Below are positions 39,707 through 47,999 of a DNA stretch of 47,999 nt, piece by piece (positions within the stretch are counted from its first letter, which is position 1; each line of letters begins with the position of its first letter). Source of the DNA: Reyranella massiliensis 521 (GTDB lineage Bacteria > Pseudomonadota > Alphaproteobacteria > Reyranellales > Reyranellaceae). Where the stretch lies: assembly GCA_945860205.1 (NCBI GenBank), contig CAMARK010000029.1:1-47999 (forward strand), given 5' to 3'. The notes beneath the pieces were generated by a model, which saw nothing but the letters and a program-made list of their open reading frames with translations, was not told the DNA's origin and made no database searches. Position numbers and translations under genes: made by a program.

Positions 39707-40942
39707 ATGGCTACCTTGTATGTCGGCGGGCGTCTGTTCGACGGTGAGAAAGTTCACGACGGACAGGCGGTCCTGGAAGAGGGCGGCAAGATCAAGCGCG
39801 TCGCCCCCCAGGGTGAGTTCGCGGGCTTTGCGGGCGAGCGGGTCGATACCTCCGGCGGCACGCTGATCCCCGGCATCATCGACTGCCACGTCCATTCGCT
39901 GTCCGGCGCCGAGGGCAATCCCGGTGCGGCGCAGGACCGGTTGAGCGCCGCCCAGATCGCGGTGCGCGGCATGGAGTATATGCGCAGCACGCTCGAAGGC
40001 GGCATCACCGCGGTGCGCGACTGCGGCGGCAAGGATTACATCGAGTTCGCCCTGCGCGACGCCTTCAATGCCGGCAAGTTCCTGGGACCGACGATGCGCT
40101 GTGCCGGCCGCATGATCTGCATGACCGGCGGCCACGGCAACCGCACCGGCCGCGTCGCCGACGGAATCGACGAGGTCGTGAAGGCGGTGCGCGAGCAGGT
40201 CCATGCCGGCTCCGACCTGGTGAAGATCATGGCGACCGGCGGCGTGATGACCCAGGGCGTCAATCCCGAGGACGCCCACTATTCGGCCGAGGAGATGAAG
40301 GCGGGCATCAGTGAGGCGCATCGCTTCCACAAATGCTGTGCCAGTCACGCCCAGGGCGCGCTCGGCATCCTGAACGCCGTGCGCGGCGGCATCGATTCGA
40401 TCGAGCACGGCATCTTCATGGACGAGGAGTGCTGCGCGGAGATGAAGGCGCGTGGCGTCTGGCTGGTGCCGACGCTCGCGGCCGTGAAGAACATCCTGAA
40501 GGGCTACGACGACGGCGACCGCTCGATCCCCGACTACGTGATCGAGAAGAGCCGCCGCGTCTACGACCGTCACATCGAAGCGACCAAGATGTACTACAAG
40601 GCCGGTGGCCGCATCGCGATGGGCACCGATGCCGGCACGCCGCACAATCGCCACGGCGAGAATGCGCGCGAGCTCGAATATATGTGCGACATCGGCATCT
40701 CGGCGCGCGATTCGCTGTTCTTTTCCACCGCAAGCGCTGCCGACCTGATGCGCCTGGCCGACCAGGGCCGCATCAAGGAAGGCAACAGCGCCGATCTGGT
40801 GGTGTGCGACGGTGATGCGCTCAGCGACATCAAGCGCGCCGCCCGCAAGGAGAACCATCGCATGGTGGTGAAGCGCGGCGTCGTCGCCCGCGACAACCGC
40901 GCTGCCTTCGTCCGCCAACCCACCCGCGTCGCGGCGGAGTAA
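39707..40942 (+). CDS. metal-dependent amidohydrolase (imidazolonepropionase/prolidase-like)
   Basis: 411 residues of the amidohydrolase superfamily. The metal HxH is CHVH in LIPGIIDCHVHSLSG; the lysine region is LVKIMATGGV, then histidines in FHKCCASHAQG and SIEHGIF, and the aspartate in MGTDAGTPH. The N- and C-terminal beta-sandwich parts (MATLYVGGRLFDG, SADLVVCDGD) are complete. It cleaves an amide, dipeptide or lactam, not further defined. GGGAG ends 6 bases before the ATG; the longer frame upstream extends into the hairpin-rich region and is rejected. Confidence 0.88.
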   Translation: MATLYVGGRLFDGEKVHDGQAVLEEGGKIKRVAPQGEFAGFAGERVDTSGGTLIPGIIDCHVHSLSGAEGNPGAAQDRLSAAQIAVRGMEYMRSTLEGGITAVRDCGGKDYIEFALRDAFNAGKFLGPTMRCAGRMICMTGGHGNRTGRVADGIDEVVKAVREQVHAGSDLVKIMATGGVMTQGVNPEDAHYSAEEMKAGISEAHRFHKCCASHAQGALGILNAVRGGIDSIEHGIFMDEECCAEMKARGVWLVPTLAAVKNILKGYDDGDRSIPDYVIEKSRRVYDRHIEATKMYYKAGGRIAMGTDAGTPHNRHGENARELEYMCDIGISARDSLFFSTASAADLMRLADQGRIKEGNSADLVVCDGDALSDIKRAARKENHRMVVKRGVVARDNRAAFVRQPTRVAAE

Positions 40943-40973
40943 GGAAAGAGGGCCGGGGGGCAGCGCGGCTTCC

Positions 40974-43544
40974 GTGGAAGAGATCCTCCTCGGTCTGCTG
41001 GCCGTCGCCTGGGCGCTGGGCACGCCGATCGTCGCCATCGTGGCGCTGGTCCGCACCTCGCGGCTGCGCGAGGCGAATGAGCGGCTCGTTGCGGAAGTAG
41101 CGTTGCTCAAGCGGCAGAGTCTTGCTGGCGAGAGCCTGCCGCCGCCCTTCGAACCCGTCGCAGAGTCCATCGTCGAGCAGCTGCCGTCGCCCGTCGAACC
41201 AGTCGTGGTGGCGGAAGCGCCGCCGTCCGAGCCCGTCCTGCCGCCGCCTCTGGTGATAGAGCCTGTGCACGGTGGCTGGGAGCAGCGCCTGGGGGCGCGC
41301 GCCTTCCTGTGGGTGGGCGCGGTCACGCTGGCGCTGGCCGCGATCTTCCTGGTCCGCTACTCGATCGAGGAGGGCTATCTCTCGCCCGAGGTGCGGGTGA
41401 TCCTGGCCGCGCTGTTCGGCTTCGCGCTGGTTGGCGGTGCCGAGAAGATGCGCGTCCGCGACGATCGCGTGGCCCAGGCACTGGCGGCAGCCGGCGTCGC
41501 GGCGCTCTACGGCGCCTTGTTCTCAGCCGTGGCGCTCTACGGCATGGTTTCCAAAGTGGCGGCCGGCGGCGGCGCGATGGCGTTGACGGCCTTCGCCATC
41601 GGCGTGTCGCTGCGCCACGGCATCTTCGTCGCGGGCCTGGCTTTCGTGGGCGGCTTTGCCAGTCCCGCGATCATCGGCAGCGAGACACCCAACACGCCGG
41701 TCCTGTTCGGCTATCTGCTGGCGATCGCCGCCGGCACGCTGTGGGTCATTCGCATCAGAGGCTGGTGGCCCTTAGGCTGGGGCGTTCTCGCGGGTTCGGC
41801 CCTCTGGACAGCCGTCTGGATGCTGGCGTCCCGCGATGGCGGTGAGTTGCATTGGGTCGGCCTGTTCCTGGTGGCGGTGGCCGGCCTCTTCGTGTGGGCG
41901 ACCTGGCGGCGGATGAATGAGCGCGAAAATCCGCCGAACGACGTCGTGGCTCTGGTCTGGGCAGCCCTCGCCGGCACCGGCGTGCTGCTGGTGTGCCTGG
42001 TGGTCGACGACAGCGGCCAGCAGAAAGCGGGCTGGCTGGCGCTGGCGCTTCACGGGGCAGGGGCCTTTGCGCTTGGCCGCTGGACGCCGCGCTTCCAGTA
42101 CGCGGCAGGCTTGGGACCGGGCCTCTCTCTTCTGGCGCTGGCCCTGTGGTGGGGTGCCACGCGCGGCACCGGGGTGGACTGGGATGCCGATCGCTTTGCC
42201 TGGCTCACGATCCTGTTCGGCGGCTTCTATGCGGCTGCGGCCTTCGCGCTGCTGTGGAACGCCGGGCGGCCGGGGTTCTGGGCGGCATTGTCGGTGGCCG
42301 CAGCCTTCACGCATTTCCTGCTCTGCTGGTACGTGCTGCGAAGCACCGTGACGGGCGTGCCGTGGGGCCTGATCAGTATCGGTCTCGCCGTGCCCTTCCT
42401 GATCGGCGCCGAGCGGCTCGCGCGCTGGCGGGAGAGCATGGCCGGCGCCACCGAGGCGCTGGGCTATCTGGCGGCCGGCGTCACCTTCTTCATCGCCGCC
42501 GCCATTCCGATGGAATTCAGCCGCGAGTGGATCACGGTCGCCTACGCCATCGAACTGGCGGCGGTGGCGGCCATTGCAGCGACGCTCAACCTGCGCGCCA
42601 TGCGTCTGCTGTGCTGGCCGCTGCTGGCGGTCATCGTCGTGCGCTTCGTGCTCAATCCCGAAGTGCTGAAGTATCCGCTCGGCGTCACGCCGCTCTTCAA
42701 CTGGATCCTGTGGGGCTACGGCATTTCGATCGCGGCCCTGGTCGTGGGGCTGCGGTTCCTGCGCCCGACCGGTGATGAGCGGCTGGTGCGCGCGGTCGAG
42801 GCGACCGTCGCGCTGCTCGCCTTCGTGCTGGCGACCCTGGAAGTCCGCAGCCTCTTTCAGCCCGGCTCGATGGCGACACCCGAAGCGGGCTTCATGGAAC
42901 GCTCGTTCTATGTGGCGATTTGGGGCGCCTTTGCCCTGGCGGCACTTTGGATGGCGCGCCGCCGGCCGGATCCGGTGGCGCTCTGGGCGTGGCGGCTGAG
43001 CGGCGGGCTCGCCGTCGCGGTGGTGTTGATCGTGCAGGTGCTGACCGCCAATCCGGTGTTCGAGAAGGCCGACGTCGGACGCCTGCTGATCTTCAATGGC
43101 CTGTTCCTGGCCTATGCGGTGCCGGCGGCGATGGCGGCACTGGCGCGGCGCTGGATCGACGTCGAACCCGACCGGCGCATCGACCTGCTGATCGAGATCA
43201 CGGCCTCGATTCTTGCTTTCGTCTATGTCTCGCTCGAAGTCCGGCACCTGTTCGATCCCGCCTTCGAGCGCAGCGGCTTCGCGGCTGATGGGCTGGAACT
43301 CTATACCTATTCGATCGTGTGGCTGCTGTTTGGTACAGCCTTGCTGGCGCTGGGCTTCCTGCGCAATACCGCGGCCTTCCGGCACGCCGGCATGGTGCTG
43401 GTCTGCATCGTGGTGGCAAAGGTGTTCCTGATCGACATGGCCGGGCTGAAAGGCCTGCTGCGCGTGTTCTCGTTCCTCGGCCTGGGGGCGGCGTTGATCG
43501 GCCTGGGCTATGTCTATCGACGTTTCGGGTTCGACAGAAAATGA
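40974..43544 (+). CDS. DUF2339 multi-pass membrane protein
   Basis: 856 residues. A first hydrophobic helix (LGLLAVAWALGTPIVAIVAL) is followed by a coiled-coil-like stretch (REANERLVAEVALLK) and a proline-rich linker, then GWEQRLGARAFLWVGAVTLAL and about 25 further membrane helices to the end. This is the DUF2339 layout, an envelope protein of unknown function. The start is GTG 40974, 31 bases after the amidohydrolase stop. Its stop overlaps the next ATG as ATGA. Confidence 0.88.
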   Translation: MEEILLGLLAVAWALGTPIVAIVALVRTSRLREANERLVAEVALLKRQSLAGESLPPPFEPVAESIVEQLPSPVEPVVVAEAPPSEPVLPPPLVIEPVHGGWEQRLGARAFLWVGAVTLALAAIFLVRYSIEEGYLSPEVRVILAALFGFALVGGAEKMRVRDDRVAQALAAAGVAALYGALFSAVALYGMVSKVAAGGGAMALTAFAIGVSLRHGIFVAGLAFVGGFASPAIIGSETPNTPVLFGYLLAIAAGTLWVIRIRGWWPLGWGVLAGSALWTAVWMLASRDGGELHWVGLFLVAVAGLFVWATWRRMNERENPPNDVVALVWAALAGTGVLLVCLVVDDSGQQKAGWLALALHGAGAFALGRWTPRFQYAAGLGPGLSLLALALWWGATRGTGVDWDADRFAWLTILFGGFYAAAAFALLWNAGRPGFWAALSVAAAFTHFLLCWYVLRSTVTGVPWGLISIGLAVPFLIGAERLARWRESMAGATEALGYLAAGVTFFIAAAIPMEFSREWITVAYAIELAAVAAIAATLNLRAMRLLCWPLLAVIVVRFVLNPEVLKYPLGVTPLFNWILWGYGISIAALVVGLRFLRPTGDERLVRAVEATVALLAFVLATLEVRSLFQPGSMATPEAGFMERSFYVAIWGAFALAALWMARRRPDPVALWAWRLSGGLAVAVVLIVQVLTANPVFEKADVGRLLIFNGLFLAYAVPAAMAALARRWIDVEPDRRIDLLIEITASILAFVYVSLEVRHLFDPAFERSGFAADGLELYTYSIVWLLFGTALLALGFLRNTAAFRHAGMVLVCIVVAKVFLIDMAGLKGLLRVFSFLGLGAALIGLGYVYRRFGFDRK

Positions 43545-44821
43545 CTTTTCCTGAAGTGAAGATGTCGCTCGATGAGTTGCGGGCGCTGCAGATCCGGCGG
43601 CTGCGCGACACGCTGCGCCAGGCTTACGAAGGCCAGGCGCCGTACCGCGCCAAGTGCCAGGCGGCGGACGTTCATCCCGACGATTTCCGGGAGTTGAAGG
43701 ATCTCGCCCGCTTTCCCTTCACGTCGAAGGCCGATCTGCGCGACGCCTATCCCTTCGGCATGCTGGCGATCCCGCGCGAGCAGTGCGTGCGGCTGCATGC
43801 CTCGAGCGGCACGACGGGACGGCCGACGGTGGTCGGCTACTCGGCGCGTGATATCAACACCTGGTCGGACCTGATGGCGCGCTCGCTCCATGCCGGCGGC
43901 GCGCGGCCGGGCGACATCATCCACAACGCCTTCGGCTACGGCCTGTTCACCGGCGGGCTCGGCGCGCACTACGGCGCGGAGCGGCTCGGTTGCACGGTGG
44001 TGCCGATGTCGGGCGGTTTTAGCGAGCGTCAGGTCCAGCTCATCCGCGAATTCGGCGCCCGCGTCGTGCTGATGACGCCATCTTACATGTTGGCGATCGC
44101 CGACGAGTTCGAGCGCCAGGGCATCGACCCGCGCAGCACGGCGATGCGCGTCGGACTGTTCGGGGCCGAGCCTTGGACCGAGGGCATGCGGGCCGAGATC
44201 GAGCGGCGGCTGGGCGTCGATGCCGTCGATCTCTATGGCCTGAGCGAAGTGATGGGGCCCGGCGTCGCCTGCGAGTTCATCGAGACCAAGGATGGGCCCA
44301 CGATCTGGGAGGATCATTTCTATCCCGAGATCGTCGATCCAGCCTCGGGCACTTCAGTGCCCGATGGCGAGCCGGGCGAGCTGGTGTTCACGACGCTCAC
44401 CAAGGAGGCGATGCCGGTCATCCGCTACCGCACGCGCGACCTCACGCGGCTGATGCCGGGATCGGCCAGCGTCATGCGGCGCATGGCCAAGATCACGGGC
44501 CGCAGCGACGACATGCTGATCGTGCGCGGCGTCAACCTGTTCCCGAGCCAGGTCGAGGAGCAGATCCTGCGCGACCCGGCGCTGAGCGGCCACTACGTGA
44601 TCGAACTCACGCGCACCGGCGCGCTCGACGACCTGCTGGTGCGGGTCGAGGCGCGGGCCGTGCTGGCAAGTGACGCGGCGGGACGGTCGGCGGCGGAGCT
44701 GGGGCAGCGCCTGAAGGGAATGTGCGGGCTCTCGGCCACGATCGATGTCGCGGGCCCAGGGATGATCGAGCGCTCGATGGGCAAGGCGCGCCGGGTGATC
44801 GACAGGCGCCCGAAGGCCTAA
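43541..44821 (+). CDS. PaaK-like phenylacetate-CoA ligase family protein
   Basis: 426 residues, typical PaaK length. ASSGTTGRPTVVGYS is the phosphate loop, VDLYGLSEVMGPGVACE the A5 motif, then IRYRTRDLTRL and RSDDMLIVRGVNLFPSQVE, ending with the C-terminal domain MIERSMGKARRVIDRR. It would activate an aryl acid such as phenylacetate or a related substrate to its CoA ester; no other paa genes are here. Start overlaps the DUF2339 stop; the longer open frame from 43319 is the shadow of that gene. Convergent with a small membrane-protein gene 9 bases away. Confidence 0.9.
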   Translation: MTFPEVKMSLDELRALQIRRLRDTLRQAYEGQAPYRAKCQAADVHPDDFRELKDLARFPFTSKADLRDAYPFGMLAIPREQCVRLHASSGTTGRPTVVGYSARDINTWSDLMARSLHAGGARPGDIIHNAFGYGLFTGGLGAHYGAERLGCTVVPMSGGFSERQVQLIREFGARVVLMTPSYMLAIADEFERQGIDPRSTAMRVGLFGAEPWTEGMRAEIERRLGVDAVDLYGLSEVMGPGVACEFIETKDGPTIWEDHFYPEIVDPASGTSVPDGEPGELVFTTLTKEAMPVIRYRTRDLTRLMPGSASVMRRMAKITGRSDDMLIVRGVNLFPSQVEEQILRDPALSGHYVIELTRTGALDDLLVRVEARAVLASDAAGRSAAELGQRLKGMCGLSATIDVAGPGMIERSMGKARRVIDRRPKA

Positions 44822-44830
44822 TTCCAGCCC

Positions 44831-45052
44831 TTAGTTCCAGGGGCCGCCGTTCGCGAGCTTGATGCGCGCGCGTGCAAGTTCCGGGTCGTTCGGAAGCTGG
44901 CCGATCTCGACGGGCAATTCGCCCGGCCGGGTGGTCGTGCGCAGCGAGGATTTGCCGCTCGGCATGTTGGCCATCAGGACGGCGCCAAAGGTCAAAACGG
45001 TGGCGGCGATGACCAGGAAATCCAGCCATGTCAGGGCGAGTTTCGGTTTCAG
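44831..45052 (-). CDS. small single-span membrane protein, non-standard start
   Basis: A coding-like frame of 73 residues. It has one membrane span (LDFLVIAATVLTFGAVLMA) and a short tail ending RARIKLANGGPWN. The frame has no ATG, GTG or TTG before the span. The best fit is CTG at 45052, 5-6 bases after GTGAGG; the first in-frame ATG falls inside the span and would destroy it. The gene-like tail and the position directly behind pyk support it; the function is unknown. Otherwise the N-terminus is damaged. Confidence 0.45.
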   Translation of the reverse strand: MKPKLALTWLDFLVIAATVLTFGAVLMANMPSGKSSLRTTTRPGELPVEIGQLPNDPELARARIKLANGGPWN

Positions 45053-45057
45053 GGATG

Positions 45058-45080
45058 CCTCACAAGTTTTGCTTGTGAGG
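45058..45080 (-). promoter_or_regulatory. hairpin covering the ribosome site of the small membrane protein
   Basis: CCTCACAAG-TTTTG-CTTGTGAGG, a perfect 9-base inverted repeat. On the minus-strand transcript the right arm CTTGTGAGG contains the likely ribosome-binding GAGG of the downstream CTG frame. It has no T-tract in the minus direction, so it is not a classical terminator for pyk. Confidence 0.6.
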
Positions 45081-45118
45081 ATTACGAGCTGACCCCGCCG
45101 GCCATCCCCCGAATTCGG

Positions 45119-46531
45119 TCAGACGTAGGCGATCCGCAGGATATTGGTCGCCCCGGGCGTGCCGAAGGGCACGCCGGCGGTGATCACGAGGCGCTCGCCT
45201 TCCTTGGCCAGCTCTTCCTTGCGGGCGACGCTGACGGCCCGCTGCACCATGTCGGCGAAATTGTGCGCGTCTTCTGCATGAACCGGATGGACGCCCCAGG
45301 TCAGCGTCATGCGCCGGGCGGTGTCGATGTTGGGCGTCAGGCAGAGGATGCGGACGTCGGGCCGCTCGCGGGCGGCGCGGAGCGTGGTCGAGCCGGTGTT
45401 GGTGTACGTGACGATGGCGGCGGCCGACAGCGTATGGGCGCATTGACGCGCCGCGGCGCTGATGGCGTCGGCGGCGGTCGCCTCCGGCTCATGCCGGCTG
45501 GCATCCATCAGGCGGCGGTAGAGCGGATCGCCTTCGGCCGCGCGGATGATGCGGTCCATGATGGTGACCGCCTCGATCGGATAGTCGCCTGACGCCGATT
45601 CGGCCGACAGCATCACCGCATCGGTGCCGTCGTAGACGGCGGTGGCCACGTCGGAGGCCTCGGCGCGCGTCGGCGTCGGCGAATGAACCATCGAGTCCAG
45701 CATCTGTGTCGCCACGATGGCGGGTTTGCCGGAGATGCGGCAGGCGGCGAGGATCCGCTTCTGCAGCGGCGGCACCGCCTCGGGCGGCATCTCCACGCCG
45801 AGATCGCCGCGTGCCACCATGATGCCGTCGCTCTGCTCGATGATCTCGTCGAGATGGTCGATGGCGGCCGGCTTCTCGAGCTTGGCCATCACCGCGGCGC
45901 GGCCGGCCACCAGCTTCTTGAGCTCGGCGATGTCATGGGCATGCTGCACGAAGGACAGCGCCACCCAGTCGACGCCCAGCGACAGGCCGAAATCGAGGTC
46001 CTTGCGGTCCTTCGGCGTCATCGGCGACATCGGCAGCACGAGGTTGGGCAGGTTCACGCCCTTGCGGTCGCTGATCTGGCCCGGCACCTCGACCACCGCG
46101 TCGATCGTGTCGGCATCATGAGCGATGATGCGGAGCCGCACCTTGCCGTCGTCGATCAGCAGCAGCCCATCGGGCTTGGCCGCCTTGAAGATCTCGGGAT
46201 GGAGCAGGGGCACGCGCTTGGCGGTGGCCGGCTTGGGATCCATGTCGAAACGCAGCTTCTGGCCCTTCTTGAGCTCCATCGGCTGCTTGCCGATGACGCC
46301 CAGCCGCAGCTTCGGCCCCTGCAAATCCATCAAAATGGCGATGGGGTGATTGTATTTCTTCTCGAGCGCGCGGAGCTGCTCGACGCGCTTGCGATGATCG
46401 TCTGGCACGCCGTGGCTGAAATTGAGCCGGAAGACATCGGCGCCGGCCTCGAACAGCTCGCGCAGCCGCTCAGTCGTGGAAGTAGCTGGCCCCAGGGTGG
46501 CGACGATCTTGGTGAAACGCTGACGACGCAT
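45119..46531 (-). CDS. pyk: pyruvate kinase
   Basis: 470 residues. Converts phosphoenolpyruvate and ADP to pyruvate and ATP. KIVATLGPATST opens the barrel, ILMDLQGPKLRLG follows, then the catalytic lysine in VMAKLEKPAAIDHLDEI, metal/Mg region MVARGDLGVEMPPE, and TRAEASDVATAVYDGTDAVMLSAESASG. The C-domain ends ITAGVPFGTPGATNILRI. Start at MRRQRF (46531); 14 earlier residues overlap the upstream gene. It is 10 bases after the threonate-dehydrogenase-like gene, an unusual pairing that links pyruvate formation to C3/C4 sugar-acid breakdown. Confidence 0.95.
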   Translation of the reverse strand: MRRQRFTKIVATLGPATSTTERLRELFEAGADVFRLNFSHGVPDDHRKRVEQLRALEKKYNHPIAILMDLQGPKLRLGVIGKQPMELKKGQKLRFDMDPKPATAKRVPLLHPEIFKAAKPDGLLLIDDGKVRLRIIAHDADTIDAVVEVPGQISDRKGVNLPNLVLPMSPMTPKDRKDLDFGLSLGVDWVALSFVQHAHDIAELKKLVAGRAAVMAKLEKPAAIDHLDEIIEQSDGIMVARGDLGVEMPPEAVPPLQKRILAACRISGKPAIVATQMLDSMVHSPTPTRAEASDVATAVYDGTDAVMLSAESASGDYPIEAVTIMDRIIRAAEGDPLYRRLMDASRHEPEATAADAISAAARQCAHTLSAAAIVTYTNTGSTTLRAARERPDVRILCLTPNIDTARRMTLTWGVHPVHAEDAHNFADMVQRAVSVARKEELAKEGERLVITAGVPFGTPGATNILRIAYV

Positions 46532-46541
46532 CGGATCCAGT

Positions 46542-47456
46542 CTACTTCTTGGGTGACGACACTTTGAAGTCACCCGCCTGCTGGTAGACCTTTACCACGG
46601 CGGCGTCATCCAGGCGGCCCCAGCCGGCGCCCGCGGCGGCCAGGAAAAGCTGGTGGGCGGCGGCAGCCATCGGCAGCGGCAGGCGGTGTTCGTGGCCGGT
46701 ATTCAGCACCAGGCCAAGATCTTTTACGAAGATTTCCACCGCCGAGAGCGGCGAGAAATCGTCATCGAGCATGTGCGGCACGCGGTTGCCGAACATCCAG
46801 GAATTGCCGGCGCTGGCCGAGATCACCTCGTAGACCGCGCGCGTGTCGGCCCCGGCCTTGGCCGCGAGCGCCATGGCTTCGGCGGCGGTGGCGATATGCA
46901 CGCCGGCCAGGAGCTGGTTCACGGTCTTCACCAGAGAGCCAATGCCGGCGGCGTCGCCCAGGCGGAAGACCTTGGCCGAGGTGGCGGAGAGAATGGATTC
47001 GGCGGTCGCGAAAGCTTGCGGCGCACCTGAGGCCATGAAGGTGAGTTCGCCGCTCTCGGCGCGGGCGCGGCCGCCCGACATCGGTGCATCGAGCAACTGA
47101 TGCCCGCTTCCGGTCAGCCGCTCGCCCAGCGCCTTTGCGAAGGCAGGTGGGACGGTGGCGCATTGCATGACAAGTCCGCCCTTGCGCAATCCCGAGACGG
47201 CACCTTTGTCGCCGTAGAGCACGGTCTCGACCTGCTTGTCGTTCACGACGGCGACCACGACGACGTCAGCGGTCTTGGCCGCGTCGGCAGGGGAGTCCGC
47301 GATCGTGCCGCCCGCCGCCTTGAGCGCATCGCGTGCTGCCGCACTCGGATCGACGCCGATCACCTTGTGGCCGTGCTTGAGAAGATTCTTCGCCATGCCG
47401 AGGCCCATTGAACCCAGCCCGACGAAGGCGACGACCGGCGTGTTCTTGTCTGCCAT
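46542..47456 (-). CDS. L-threonate dehydrogenase-like (3-hydroxyisobutyrate dehydrogenase family)
   Basis: 304 residues. NAD-binding Rossmann start VAFVGLGSMGLGMAKNL, substrate loop DAPMSGGRARAESGELTFM, and the catalytic lysine in GSLVKTVNQLLAG are clear. The neighbouring isomerase-like gene suggests the LtnD branch, which oxidises L-threonate to 2-oxo-tetronate in the four-carbon acid sugar pathway; tartronate semialdehyde reductase is the main alternative. Three bases separate it from the isomerase stop. The kinase and the aldolase of that pathway are not in the window. Confidence 0.82.
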   Translation of the reverse strand: MADKNTPVVAFVGLGSMGLGMAKNLLKHGHKVIGVDPSAAARDALKAAGGTIADSPADAAKTADVVVVAVVNDKQVETVLYGDKGAVSGLRKGGLVMQCATVPPAFAKALGERLTGSGHQLLDAPMSGGRARAESGELTFMASGAPQAFATAESILSATSAKVFRLGDAAGIGSLVKTVNQLLAGVHIATAAEAMALAAKAGADTRAVYEVISASAGNSWMFGNRVPHMLDDDFSPLSAVEIFVKDLGLVLNTGHEHRLPLPMAAAAHQLFLAAAGAGWGRLDDAAVVKVYQQAGDFKVSSPKK

Positions 47457-47459
47457 CGC

Positions 47460-47999
47460 TCAGGCCTTGATGCCGTATTTGGCCGCCCAGCCGAGGCCCG
47501 CGGCAGTCGTGGTCCTGGGCTTGTATTCGAGGCCGACGTAGCCTTGGTAGCCGAGGCGATCGAGCACATCGAGCAGATACAGATGATTGACCTCGCCGAT
47601 GTCGGGCTCGTTGCGGTCCGGATTGCCGGCGATCTGCACGTGCGCCGTGATCGGGAACAGGCGCTCGGTGCGCTTCTGCAGGTCACCTTCGGTCACCTGC
47701 ATATGATAGAGGTCGAGCTGCAGTTTCAGATGCGGTGCGCCCACTTCGTCGATGATCTGCTTCACCTGGTCGGTGGTGTTGGTGAAGTAGCCGGGAATGT
47801 CGCGGTGGTTGATCGGCTCCATCACGATGGTGAGACCGCTCTTGGCCGTCCGATCACAGACCTTCTTGAGGTTCGAAACGAAAGTGCGGTGCATGGCCTT
47901 GGTGTCGGCGCCAGGCGCGATCATGCCCGACATCACATGAAGGGTCCGGCACTCCAGCACCTTGGCATAGTCGAGCGCCTTCTCCAGGGCGGCCGCGAA
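47460..47999 (-). CDS. hydroxypyruvate isomerase-like (OtnI/Hyi) TIM-barrel protein, 5' end outside window
   Basis: The frame is open to the window's end; 179 residues of the C-terminal part are seen. TIM-barrel motifs of the AP-endonuclease-2-like family are present: IVMEPINHRDIPGY, LKLQLDLYHMQVTEGDL (a metal-binding region), HVQIAGNPDRNEPDIGEV and GYVGLEYKP. Known members isomerise hydroxypyruvate or 2-oxo-tetronate. The call as OtnI-like rests on the adjacent threonate dehydrogenase-like gene. The N-terminal 80 or so residues lie beyond 47999. Confidence 0.85.
   Translation of the reverse strand, partial: FAAALEKALDYAKVLECRTLHVMSGMIAPGADTKAMHRTFVSNLKKVCDRTAKSGLTIVMEPINHRDIPGYFTNTTDQVKQIIDEVGAPHLKLQLDLYHMQVTEGDLQKRTERLFPITAHVQIAGNPDRNEPDIGEVNHLYLLDVLDRLGYQGYVGLEYKPRTTTAAGLGWAAKYGIKA

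Noticed and set aside
1-47999. CRISPR array, insertion sequence, prophage or biosynthetic gene cluster
   Set aside because: No regular direct repeats with spacers, no transposase or phage protein, and no NRPS/PKS-type genes were seen on either strand.

Overview
The window is GC-rich (roughly 65% by eye), densely coded DNA with many 4-base ATGA-type overlaps. The gene content is typical of a metabolically versatile soil or freshwater alphaproteobacterium: many solute-binding proteins (Bug/TctC type, TAXI type, PF04392 type), CoA-ligases and CoA-transferases, hydantoinases, ClpS and a type-B L36. A Reyranella- or Bradyrhizobium-like member of Rhodospirillales/Hyphomicrobiales would fit, but I cannot fix the genus. 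I see no phage, insertion sequence or CRISPR array; this looks like chromosome.

Layout. (1) 70-4790, plus strand: tRNA-Val(GAC), glutamine-dependent NAD synthetase, a rhodanese, an acyl-CoA synthetase and a DUF3237 protein. (2) 4787-14752, minus strand: a long run read from tctB to the hydrolase: TctB, TctA, an HMG-CoA-lyase-like enzyme, a cupin, a TAXI solute receptor, a fused TRAP permease, a class III CoA-transferase, then a DUF6134 secreted protein, an SCP2-like protein and an alpha/beta hydrolase. It looks like uptake plus CoA-dependent breakdown of an organic acid. (3) 15255-20625: an ACAD10-type phosphotransferase overlapping a TetR regulator, with a candidate operator upstream; a C13-peptidase-like lipoprotein; RidA; enoyl-CoA hydratase; a convergent acyl-CoA ligase. 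(4) 20731-26684: Bug receptor, HyuA, HyuB and an Hsp70-like ATPase in one tight operon. (5) 26886-30837: TauD-like dioxygenase divergent from GST, an AhpD/CMD-family protein with an in-frame TGA, an HpaB-like monooxygenase and ClpS. (6) 30843-36489: GlcG-like protein, rpmJ, and glycolate oxidase glcD-glcE-glcF, interrupted by a palindromic repeat and by a higBA module whose toxin gene carries an amber codon. (7) 36501-44821: TPR protein, ABC-type receptor, LLM oxidoreductase, a hairpin-rich 450-base gene-free stretch, amidohydrolase, a giant DUF2339 membrane protein and a PaaK-like ligase. (8) 44831-47999, minus strand: hydroxypyruvate isomerase-like, L-threonate dehydrogenase-like, pyruvate kinase, and a small membrane protein with no standard start codon.

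The most important observation is at 28396-29007. A carboxymuconolactone decarboxylase/AhpD-like gene has TGA exactly where the catalytic second cysteine of the CxxC motif belongs. The reading frame continues intact and family-like for another 120 codons. A hairpin with a GGUC-containing apical loop follows the TGA at the spacing expected of a bacterial SECIS element. I read this as a probable selenoprotein (Cys81-x-x-Sec84), which gene finders would split in two or call a pseudogene. No selenocysteine machinery lies in the window, so the genome must be checked for it.
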